Positions 18,348 to 26,015 of a DNA stretch of 64,000 bases are shown piece after piece (position 1 is the stretch's first letter; every line of letters begins with the position of its first letter). A program made the translations under genes and the position numbers. The notes below the pieces were generated by a model. The model worked only from the letters and a program-made list of their open reading frames with translations. It made no database searches and was not told the origin of the DNA. This stretch comes from a bacterium (GTDB taxonomy: Bacteria; Auribacterota; UBA3054): assembly GCA_017616555.1 (NCBI GenBank), contig JAFZXZ010000032.1, positions 303,862-367,861 of the forward strand. The letters run 5' to 3'.

Positions 18348-18376
18348 TTGAATCCCGCTTGCAAAGTATTTACAAT
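18348..18376 (+). promoter_or_regulatory. Promoter of the ECF-like sigma gene
   Basis: TTGAAT (18348-18353), a 17-base spacer and TACAAT (18371-18376) lie just upstream of the ECF-like gene. This looks like a housekeeping-type promoter, not an ECF type. Confidence 0.65.
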
Positions 18377-18397
18377 GATTGATGTTTATGGCGCAGA

Positions 18398-18940
18398 ATG
18401 GATCCATGTGCCATGAACGAAGACCTACTGACGGCGAAAAATTTGATTTCCGGGGACGAACAGGCCTGGAGGAGATTTATGACGGAATTCCGCAGCCCTT
18501 GCTACACATTGGCTAAGCGCTACCGTTGCCACAGACACTTTGAGGATTTTTATTCTGATCTCATATTCAATCTTATAAGGAAAGATTTGAAGCGCTACAA
18601 GGGAGAGAGACCTTTGGGAGAGCTTGTAATGAGGCGGTTTTCCAACATTGTGAGCACCTATATGCACAAGGCCAAACGGCGTAACACGATGCTCGTTTAT
18701 GAGGAGCATGTTTTGGCGCCCTCCGCCTCGTATCTGGCGGAGAAAGAGGAGACATATGCGCTCTTGGGAAAGGCGAGGGCGGAGCTGAAGGGTGATGAGA
18801 AAAGACTTCTGGAGGACTACTATTTCAAGAACCGCACTCTGGATGAATTGGCCGAGAAAAGGGGCGTTCACCCGACGACCATAATGCGCCGCCTGAAGAA
18901 GATCCTTGGCAAAATGGAAGCGAGGATAGAAGGGCGATAA
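18398..18940 (+). CDS. ECF-type RNA polymerase sigma factor-like protein
   Basis: The 180-residue protein has the layout of a small sigma-70 family regulator. Residues ~15-95 are sigma-2-like (AWRRFMTEFRSPCYTLAKRY, FEDFYSDL, then a basic MHKAKRR). Residues ~125-175 are sigma-4-like with a clear helix-turn-helix (LDELAEKRGVHPTTIMRRL). No anti-sigma gene is adjacent. The start may be ATG 18398 or ATG 18413; neither has a Shine-Dalgarno sequence. The polysaccharide ligase follows 20 bases after the stop but has its own -10 box. A role in regulating surface glycan or envelope genes is inference from position. The sigma-2 core is divergent, so it could also be a non-sigma DNA-binding relative. Confidence 0.75.
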   Translation: MDPCAMNEDLLTAKNLISGDEQAWRRFMTEFRSPCYTLAKRYRCHRHFEDFYSDLIFNLIRKDLKRYKGERPLGELVMRRFSNIVSTYMHKAKRRNTMLVYEEHVLAPSASYLAEKEETYALLGKARAELKGDEKRLLEDYYFKNRTLDELAEKRGVHPTTIMRRLKKILGKMEARIEGR

Positions 18941-18945
18941 TATGG

Positions 18946-18951
18946 TATAAT
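18946..18951 (+). promoter_or_regulatory. -10 box directly upstream of the ligase gene (possible leaderless mRNA)
   Basis: A perfect TATAAT ends nine bases before ATG 18961. There is no Shine-Dalgarno sequence, so transcription would begin at or within a few bases of the start codon. Confidence 0.55.
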
Positions 18952-18960
18952 CCTTACATT

Positions 18961-21501
18961 ATGGTTACTTTGGTGTGTAAAGTTGGTTTCGCTCTGCTAG
19001 GCTCGCTCTTCCTTGGGTGGGACGCTGTTCTTTACAGCCATTTCGTGCCGGGCAACAACCTGTTATGGCCGCTTCTGGTCCTGCTGGTCATGACTGGATT
19101 CATGCTGGCTCTGCTGCGTCCTAAATGGGCTTTCGAATTCTTGCTTTTCACGTCTCCCTGGCTTATAGCCATACCTCTGCTTATTACCGGCGGAAGCACC
19201 CATCCCATGCACATTTTTGTTCTGCTGGCCGTTCTCTCTGGTCTTTGCTGGCACGAACTTTTTGAGAAAGGCGCTTACGAGCCCTTCCCAGGGCAGACCG
19301 GCTGGCTGCTCTGGCTTTTTGTCATTTTCATAGGCATCTATGCCAGCGTCAGCCGCTACGCCCCGGAATGGGTCTTCAGCAACAAAGCCTTCTTCTCCCA
19401 GATCGTGAACGACAAGGAGTGGACGCGTTCAAAAGCGCTCACTTACATTGCGTTCAACGCCACGCAGTTCGTGGCGGGGCTCATGCTTGTTCCGTTCGCT
19501 TATCGTCTGGGGAACATAGAGGAGCGGGCGGGGAGAAACGTCCTTAAGCTTTTTTTCAGGATGTGGCTTTTTTTCGCCGCCGGCTGCACACTGGCTATAA
19601 TTGCCGCCTTTATCCAGCGTCACGTTTCCATTGAGTTCTGCGCCAACCGCTCGTTTTACTGGGTTAGGATGGGCAGAGTCAACGGCACCTGCCAGGATCC
19701 CAACGCATTGGGCGTGGTGCTGGGGTTGGCTTTCTGCTTCGGCCTGGCCTTTGTTTCCTCGTGGAAAAAAGAGCGTGGTTATTTCAAACTTGTTCCCATA
19801 GTCGTTTGGCTCGCGCTATGTGCGCTCGGCATTAATTATTCCGGATCCCGCAGCGGATTTTTGGCGATAGTAGCCGCCCTTTTCCTTTTCACGCTCGGCT
19901 TTTTCATCAACACGAAAAAGATCTTGAGAGCAAGGCCTTTGGTAAGGCTAGGCATCGTCGCGCTTGCGTTGATAATTTTGGCCAGCGCCGCCGGAATGTA
20001 CAGCATGTTTCTCGTCAAGAAGGCCGACAATATTCTGACGGGGACAACCAAGAGTCCGGCTCTTCAGAGAAGACTGAAAAAAGACATCCGCAGTATCAGA
20101 AATTCCGGCAGTATCCTGAGGATATTCAATGACAGCCGGCGTCAGCTTTATCCGAGATATGCCCAACTGACGGCTGAGAGGACCTGGCCCTCCGGCGTCG
20201 GTATAGGAAGCTTTGTGGTGGAGTTGCCGAATTTTGCCAAGTACGAAGAGGAGAATCTGAGGGCGCCTGACAACGCCTGCAATTTTTATCTTCAGGTCAA
20301 GGCCGAGAGCGGTCTTTTCGGAATGCTGGGCCTCGGTCTTTTCATGGGCGGCATCTTGCTTTCCTTCGCTGCGGCATGGATCAAACTGAGGGGTGACGAG
20401 AAAGAACTAGTCAGGCTTTGGACGGTTTTTTCACCTCTCATAGTGTTCGCCAGTCTTCTTTTCCTGGGAGTACATCAGGAAGTTATGGAGGTCAATGTCT
20501 CCTGGCATGTTTTCCTGGGCTTCTCCCTGGCCTACCTGGGCGCGAAATCGCGCTTTTTGATTCCGCTCCACCACGAAGCCAGGATCATGGCTTTCATAGG
20601 CGTTCTTTTGCTTTCGGGAGTTTCATTCCTGTGCTATCGTCACATGAATGATACGGATCTCAACAGCGAGAGGAGAAGGGCCTCAATCGGCGTTTTGGGC
20701 GAGGAGGGTTTCTACGATTGGGAAAACTGGCATGCCCAGTCCAAACCATGGCGCTGGTGCGGAAAATCCGGCGTTATTTGTGTAAAGAAGATGAACAACT
20801 ATGCCTCTTTCGATCTCATCAGCAATTTCCCAAACCTTAGCTCTGATCCCCAGAAAGTCACAGTCTATGTCAACGGGGAACCGCTGACAAACGTTACTCT
20901 CTCTGTCCCTGGCGAGGCTTACAAGGTATCGCTTCCAGTAGGCTACGCTTTGCCTTTTGATTCCGTGGCCGACCAGTGCGTCACTTTCCGCCTAACCTGC
21001 GACAAGACCTGGCGTCCTTGCGACTACGGCGTTCCTGGGGACGAGAGGACGCTTGGAGTTGCCATGGGCCACATACGCTGGCAAAAGGAAAAAGATTCTG
21101 AAGGCGGTTTCTATAGCAAGGAGGCGGATCCCAAAGGTCTTGTTTTCTCTTGGACGAAAGCTGAAGCTCACTTCGATTATCTCGGAAAACGTTCAGGTTT
21201 CAAGATGAAACTTAGGGCCGGCAATCCCTTCTTACGTTACTATCCTCTGTCTGCGGCGATCTACATAAACGGATATTATCTGGACACTGTCGTCCTGGGC
21301 GACAAGCTGTGGCGCTCTTTTGAATACGACATACCGGACGATATTCCCTTGAGAAAAAGCAATCTGGTGGAATTGATCGCCTCCAGGCAGTGGATGCCGA
21401 GGCACTACGGTTTTGCGGACGACAGGGAGCTTGGCGTGGCCGTTTCATTGGAAGAATGGCAGCCAAGCGTTACGAACGTCCTTTGCGAGGCGGGGAAATG
21501 A
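18961..21501 (+). CDS. O-antigen ligase-like polymerase/ligase with duplicated C-terminal domain
   Basis: The 846-residue protein has about eleven or twelve hydrophobic segments over residues ~1-550 and a Wzy_C/WaaL-like core, including INYSGSRSGFLAIV near 295-310. A large periplasmic loop (~345-440) carries conserved Arg/Asn and the GIGSF and PDNACNFYLQ segments. Residues ~560-846 are soluble and contain a repeated unit. A Trp-Arg-Pro...YG...DER.LGVA motif near 684 recurs as Trp-Met-Pro...YG..DDRELGVA near 811. Members ligate or polymerise undecaprenyl-linked glycans in the periplasm; the exact glycan is unknown. The stop overlaps pncC by four bases. Confidence 0.85.
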   Translation: MVTLVCKVGFALLGSLFLGWDAVLYSHFVPGNNLLWPLLVLLVMTGFMLALLRPKWAFEFLLFTSPWLIAIPLLITGGSTHPMHIFVLLAVLSGLCWHELFEKGAYEPFPGQTGWLLWLFVIFIGIYASVSRYAPEWVFSNKAFFSQIVNDKEWTRSKALTYIAFNATQFVAGLMLVPFAYRLGNIEERAGRNVLKLFFRMWLFFAAGCTLAIIAAFIQRHVSIEFCANRSFYWVRMGRVNGTCQDPNALGVVLGLAFCFGLAFVSSWKKERGYFKLVPIVVWLALCALGINYSGSRSGFLAIVAALFLFTLGFFINTKKILRARPLVRLGIVALALIILASAAGMYSMFLVKKADNILTGTTKSPALQRRLKKDIRSIRNSGSILRIFNDSRRQLYPRYAQLTAERTWPSGVGIGSFVVELPNFAKYEEENLRAPDNACNFYLQVKAESGLFGMLGLGLFMGGILLSFAAAWIKLRGDEKELVRLWTVFSPLIVFASLLFLGVHQEVMEVNVSWHVFLGFSLAYLGAKSRFLIPLHHEARIMAFIGVLLLSGVSFLCYRHMNDTDLNSERRRASIGVLGEEGFYDWENWHAQSKPWRWCGKSGVICVKKMNNYASFDLISNFPNLSSDPQKVTVYVNGEPLTNVTLSVPGEAYKVSLPVGYALPFDSVADQCVTFRLTCDKTWRPCDYGVPGDERTLGVAMGHIRWQKEKDSEGGFYSKEADPKGLVFSWTKAEAHFDYLGKRSGFKMKLRAGNPFLRYYPLSAAIYINGYYLDTVVLGDKLWRSFEYDIPDDIPLRKSNLVELIASRQWMPRHYGFADDRELGVAVSLEEWQPSVTNVLCEAGK

Positions 21502-21989
21502 TGATCTACGGACCGCGCGAAACAGAACAGGCCGCGAAGATAGGCGAGGCCATGAAGTTCAGGGGCGTGACTATAAGCACCGCCGAGTCCTGCACCGGCG
21601 GCGGGCTTTCCGCCTGCTTCGTTTCCGTGCCTGGCAGTTCTTCCTGGTTCAAGGGCTCGGCCGTGGCTTACCAGAACGAGATCAAAAAAGACCTTCTGGG
21701 AGTGAGCGAGGAGATTCTTCGCGAGAAAGGCGCGGTCAGTGAGGAGTGCGTGGCCGCCATGGCGGAAGGAGCCAGGAGAATTTTTAAGACGGATATGGCT
21801 GTCGCCGTGAGCGGCCTAGCCGGTCCGGAGGGTGACGGCTCGGACAATCCCGTAGGAACTGTCTGGATCGCGATAGCCCTGTCTTACAAGACGAAAACCA
21901 AACGCTATCTTTTCAAAGGGAGCAGAGAACACATCAGGCACTTGACCATCATGGAGGCGCTCTCCATGATCTGGGAAGAGATTATTTAA
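21498..21989 (+). CDS. pncC: Nicotinamide-nucleotide amidohydrolase (CinA C-terminal domain protein)
   Basis: This 163-residue protein is a stand-alone CinA C-terminal domain that deamidates NMN to nicotinate mononucleotide in pyridine nucleotide recycling. The family signature runs from TISTAESCTGGGLSA through G.AVAYQNEIKKDLLGV to AVAVSGLAGPEG and NPVGTVWIAI. The ATG at 21498 overlaps the previous stop (ATGA) and follows GAGGCGGGG; an earlier in-frame ATG at 21390 lies deep in the ligase gene and is rejected. recA starts 20 bases downstream. The pncC/cinA-recA linkage is common in bacteria, so the pairing is expected even though the upstream partner is a glycan ligase. Confidence 0.93.
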   Translation: MMIYGPRETEQAAKIGEAMKFRGVTISTAESCTGGGLSACFVSVPGSSSWFKGSAVAYQNEIKKDLLGVSEEILREKGAVSEECVAAMAEGARRIFKTDMAVAVSGLAGPEGDGSDNPVGTVWIAIALSYKTKTKRYLFKGSREHIRHLTIMEALSMIWEEII

Positions 21990-22009
21990 AAAACATCAGG
22001 AGATAAATT

Positions 22010-23065
22010 ATGGCAACAGCTGAAAAAAATGAAAAACTGAAGGCTTTGGAAGCTGCCATCGGGCAGATCGAAAAGCAGTTCGGCCAGGGGTCGATCATGC
22101 GCCTTGGGGAAAACCATGTGGCGAACATTCCCGTGATCCCGACGGGCGCCCTGACGCTTGACTTGGCTCTTGGCGTGGGCGGCATTCCGAGGAGCAGAAT
22201 CACGGAAGTGTACGGCCCTGAGTCCAGCGGCAAGACCACTTTGGCTTTGAGCGTGGTGGCCAACGCCCAGAAGATGGGCGGCGTGGCGGCCTACATCGAC
22301 GCTGAGCACGCGGTCGATCCCGGTTATGCCAGGAGAATAGGCGTGGACTTGGACAGCCTTCTTATTTCCCAGCCGGACTGCGGCGAAGACGCGCTCTCCA
22401 TCGCTGAAACTTTGGTGAGGTCAAACGCCGTGGACGTCGTCGTGATCGACTCCGTGGCCGCACTTGTTCCCAAGGCTGAGATCCAGGGCGAAATCGGCGA
22501 CTCCTTCGTCGGCCTCCAGGCGAGGCTGATGTCGCAGGCTCTGCGCAAATTGACAAGCATAATCGGACGTTCCCGCTGCGCCTGCATCTTCATCAACCAG
22601 ATCAGGGAAAAGATCGGCGTGATGTTCGGAAATCCCGAGACTACGACCGGCGGACGCGCTCTGAAGTTCTATTCCTCCTGCCGGCTCGACATCCGCAGGA
22701 TGAGCACCTTAAAGGACAACGAGGGCAACTCCAACGGCATCCGCGCCAAAGTCAAAGTCGTGAAGAACAAGGTGGCGGCGCCTTTCCAGGAAGCGGAGTT
22801 CGACATCATGTACGACGAAGGCATCTCCTACGAGGGGACGCTGGTCGACGTGGCGACGGCTATGGACATCATCCAGAAGCGCGGCGCCTGGTTCTCTTTC
22901 GGCGATCAGCGCCTGGCCCAGGGCCGCGACGCCTGCAAGGAATACCTTAAGAACGATCCGGAATTCGCCAAGAAGGTGGAAGGCATGATAAGGGAGAAGT
23001 ACGGACTTTTGAAAGGCGATCTTCCCGAGAAGGAAGAAACCAAGGAAAGCAAAAAGGAAAAATGA
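22010..23065 (+). CDS. recA: Recombinase RecA
   Basis: The 351-residue protein drives homologous strand exchange and SOS co-protease activity. Walker A is GPESSGKTT, followed by [10 protein letters not shown] and [22 protein letters not shown] (Walker B region). The L2/DNA-binding segment is [21 protein letters not shown], and [14 protein letters not shown] follows. The C-terminal tail is acidic and lysine-rich ([13 protein letters not shown]). The length is typical. AGGAG lies upstream of the ATG. No LexA-like box or separate promoter was recognised in the 20-base gap after pncC, so it may depend on upstream transcription or on a promoter within pncC. recX overlaps its stop. Confidence 0.99.
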   Translation: MATAEKNEKLKALEAAIGQIEKQFGQGSIMRLGENHVANIPVIPTGALTLDLALGVGGIPRSRITEVYGPESSGKTTLALSVVANAQKMGGVAAYIDAEHAVDPGYARRIGVDLDSLLISQPDCGEDALSIAETLVRSNAVDVVVIDSVAALVPKAEIQGEIGDSFVGLQARLMSQALRKLTSIIGRSRCACIFINQIREKIGVMFGNPETTTGGRALKFYSSCRLDIRRMSTLKDNEGNSNGIRAKVKVVKNKVAAPFQEAEFDIMYDEGISYEGTLVDVATAMDIIQKRGAWFSFGDQRLAQGRDACKEYLKNDPEFAKKVEGMIREKYGLLKGDLPEKEETKESKKEK

Positions 23066-23412
23066 GTCCCAATAAGGACGCCGTTCGTCTGGGAGCCGAG
23101 CTCCTGGCCGTGCGCGACTATTCCGAAAAGGAAATGACAGAGAGGCTGATGCGCCGCGGCTACTCCCCCGAGGAGAGCCGCGCCGCCGCATCACGCCTCG
23201 TCGAACTGGGTCTTATAAAGATATCCGGGAACGACCGCGAGGCGCTTCAATCCGCGGCCAGGGAATATCTCTTGAAAAAAGGGAAGGACTTGAAACCGTC
23301 CACGCTTTCCTCCCTGGCGGCCTATCTCGTGAGGAAAGGCTTTAGCGAAGATCTCGTAGAGGAATACTTGAACGAGGCTGCGGAAGTGATGAGGAATTCC
23401 AGGGAAGAATGA
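23062..23412 (+). CDS. recX: RecX regulatory protein
   Basis: The 116-residue protein has the helical repeat pattern of Rec[26 protein letters not shown], then a VEEYLNEA-type C-terminal repeat. RecX binds RecA filaments and limits their activity. At 116 residues it is shorter than the ~150-160 typical of Proteobacteria, suggesting fewer tandem modules, but short members are known. It overlaps recA by four bases (ATGA), which supports translational coupling and the assignment. Its own stop overlaps the start of a glycoside hydrolase gene by four bases. Confidence 0.85.
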   Translation: MSPNKDAVRLGAELLAVRDYSEKEMTERLMRRGYSPEESRAAASRLVELGLIKISGNDREALQSAAREYLLKKGKDLKPSTLSSLAAYLVRKGFSEDLVEEYLNEAAEVMRNSREE

Positions 23413-26006
23413 CTTTGCTATCCAACATCATTGATCTCGGCGGCCAATGGCTGGCTGAAGTTGACGGCGAAACCTTCGACGTAAAGGTTCCCTGCGCGGT
23501 CGAAAGATTTGCTGAAAGGAAAGATTTCGGCGGATTCTTTACCCTGAGGAAAAAATTTTCCTTTGAAAAGCGCTTTAAGTTTTATCTTTTACGTTGCAAG
23601 GCCGTAAGCTATTATTGCGAAATATTCCTGAACGGCAAAAGAGTCGGCTCCCACGAAGGAATGTGGGACGAATTTTCTTTCGACGTCACGCGTTTTCTCC
23701 TTGAAGGTGAGAACGAGCTTACGTTCAGAATAGCCAAGCCCGGCTATTATGAAACGGATCCGTATCCTCTGAGAAATGTGCTTTCCGGATTCGTGCCGGA
23801 CGTTTGCTGCACCTTTGGCGGCATCTGGGATGACATAACCATAGAAGGCTACGACGAAGCGCTATGTCTGCGTTGCTACGCCGATAACTGCTCGCTTAAG
23901 CTTAAGCTGGAAATAAAAAAAGCCGGCGTTTATTACCTGGAAGGCAGGATAAAGGGCATAAGGGAAATCAGGGGGAAATGGGAGCTAAAAAAAGGTACCA
24001 GGGAAATTGTCGTGCCTTTGTCCGGCAGGATAAAAAAATGGTCTCCCAATGATCCCAAGCGCTACGAGATAAGTTTCAAACTGAAAGGCGCAAAAGACAG
24101 AATCGGCGGCAAAGTTAATTGGTCGCGCCGCGAGATCTGCTGCAAGGACAATTCTGTGCTTCTAGGGGGAGAGCCGCTCTACTGGCGAGGAATCCTGCAC
24201 TGGGGCTTTTACGACGAACTGATCGCGCCGAATCCAAATGAGGAAACGATTCGCGCCGAAATTAAGGCTGTCAAAAAAATGGGCTTCAACGCCGTGAAGC
24301 ACTGCCTCTACATCCCGCGGGAAAAATACCTGAATATCTGCGACGAGGAGGGTTTGCTCTGCTGGATAGAGCTTCCCTTGTGGCTTCCCGCTGCCGATCC
24401 GCAATTGGAAGAAAGGATAAGAAGGGAATACGACGCCATAAGCGAAGCGCTTCTGGGGCATCCCTGTGTGGCAATTGTCACATTAGGCTGCGAGATGAAC
24501 ACGGTCGTAAAAGCAGACATCCTGAAGGAAACATACCTAAAGCTGAAAAAGAAGCTTGGCGTCCCGGTAAAGGACAATTCCGGTTCCGGAGAATGCTATG
24601 GAGGCCTGAAAGAATCCTACGGAGATTTTAACGACTATCACTTCTATGGGGAACTCCAGAACATGGAGGATCTCATGGATCATTTCACGCCGTCTTATCG
24701 CGCCGGTAAGCCCTGGCTCTACGGGGAATTCTGCGACAGCGACACCTTGAGGGATCTTCTGAAAGTTAGGGAGGGAAAGAAGGTTTCCGAAATCTGGTGG
24801 GAAAGCGGAAACATTGAGACCAATCCCATAAAAAAACTGAAGCCGGATTTCTACCTTGACGCTTTCGAGCAAAAGATCAAGGGAACGAATATCAGGAAAG
24901 ATTTCGAAAAACTAAGGGCAATCTCCTGCGACCACGCGCTTACGCACCGCAAAGTCACCATTGAGGAGACCAGGGGATACAGGGAGATAGCGGGCTACGA
25001 CATTACTGCCATAAGGGACGTGCCGATAGCGACCAGCGGACTTTTCGACGACCTCGGGAAGGCGAAATTTCCAGCCGAAGAGTTCCGGCGTTTCAACAAT
25101 GACGTCGTTCTTTTGCCTGCTTGGGACCTCAGAAGAACCTGGATCTGCGGCGACCGCGTCTGCCCAAAGGACCGCTACAGCTATTGGGGCGGCTATCCCT
25201 TCGATCTGCACATCCTGCTTTCCAACTATTCCGGAGCCGACCTGAAGGGGGAGGCTTTGAGGCTTGAATTACGGGATGATTCCGGAAAACTCCTCGCTTG
25301 GGAAGAACGGCTCCTTCCGAAAGTCGGGAAAGGCGAAATAAAAGAAGTCTGCTATTTCAACGCGGAGCTTCCTAAAGTAGGGGCGCCCGCCAATCTCAAG
25401 CTGACGGCAAGCACAGGCTCTTACAGCAATTTCTGGCCGCTTTTCGTTTATCCTAAGCCAAATCGACCTGAAAACTTCCTGGTAAAAGATCACACCGGAG
25501 TTTTCCGGGGAATAGAAGGCGTTAAGGAAGGGGAGATCATCGTAACGGACCAGCTCGATGACGCCGCTAAAGAATTCCTCAAGAAGGGCGGAAAAGTTTT
25601 CCTCATGCAGGACAAAGATCCCTCCTTCCCAACGGAAGAGGTCTCCTTTTGGCGCGAGAGTTTCCCCATAAGTTGTCCCCATCCCGTTCTCGCCGGACTT
25701 AAACGCTCTAATTTCACGGAAGACCTCAGATACTTCTCAGTTGCCCCGGAAAGGGCTATTGACAGCGGGAAGGCATCAGACATGGGTTTTTCGTTGAAAC
25801 GCCCCTTGTTGAGGCGCTGCGACGCCAGAAACTGGAGAATAACGGATTATCTGGCGGAATATTCCTTCGGAAAGGGGACGCTTATCGCCACGACGCTGAA
25901 ACTTTCAGGCGGCAAGGGAAGGCAGGCTTTGGGTTTCGCTAACAATGTCTTCGGAGCGTACCTTTTTGGTAAGATAATAAGATACCTTACTTATAAATCA
26001 AAATAA
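23409..26006 (+). CDS. Glycoside hydrolase family 2-like protein
   Basis: The 865-residue enzyme has the GH2 layout. An N-terminal jelly-roll (~5-150) contains FLNGKRVGSHEGMWDEFSFDVT. An Ig-like domain spans ~160-245. A TIM barrel spans ~255-560. The probable acid/base is Glu362 in TLGCEMNT (the usual N-E is C-E here) and the probable nucleophile is Glu440 in LYGEF. The C-terminal third is beta-rich with a glutamine-amidotransferase-like end. No signal peptide is evident, so it may act in the cytoplasm. Substrate (galactoside, mannoside or glucuronide) cannot be told. The Asn-to-Cys change before the acid/base is unusual for beta-galactosidases. The gene overlaps recX by four bases. Confidence 0.82.
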   Translation: MTLLSNIIDLGGQWLAEVDGETFDVKVPCAVERFAERKDFGGFFTLRKKFSFEKRFKFYLLRCKAVSYYCEIFLNGKRVGSHEGMWDEFSFDVTRFLLEGENELTFRIAKPGYYETDPYPLRNVLSGFVPDVCCTFGGIWDDITIEGYDEALCLRCYADNCSLKLKLEIKKAGVYYLEGRIKGIREIRGKWELKKGTREIVVPLSGRIKKWSPNDPKRYEISFKLKGAKDRIGGKVNWSRREICCKDNSVLLGGEPLYWRGILHWGFYDELIAPNPNEETIRAEIKAVKKMGFNAVKHCLYIPREKYLNICDEEGLLCWIELPLWLPAADPQLEERIRREYDAISEALLGHPCVAIVTLGCEMNTVVKADILKETYLKLKKKLGVPVKDNSGSGECYGGLKESYGDFNDYHFYGELQNMEDLMDHFTPSYRAGKPWLYGEFCDSDTLRDLLKVREGKKVSEIWWESGNIETNPIKKLKPDFYLDAFEQKIKGTNIRKDFEKLRAISCDHALTHRKVTIEETRGYREIAGYDITAIRDVPIATSGLFDDLGKAKFPAEEFRRFNNDVVLLPAWDLRRTWICGDRVCPKDRYSYWGGYPFDLHILLSNYSGADLKGEALRLELRDDSGKLLAWEERLLPKVGKGEIKEVCYFNAELPKVGAPANLKLTASTGSYSNFWPLFVYPKPNRPENFLVKDHTGVFRGIEGVKEGEIIVTDQLDDAAKEFLKKGGKVFLMQDKDPSFPTEEVSFWRESFPISCPHPVLAGLKRSNFTEDLRYFSVAPERAIDSGKASDMGFSLKRPLLRRCDARNWRITDYLAEYSFGKGTLIATTLKLSGGKGRQALGFANNVFGAYLFGKIIRYLTYKSK

Positions 26007-26015
26007 AGCAAGTTT

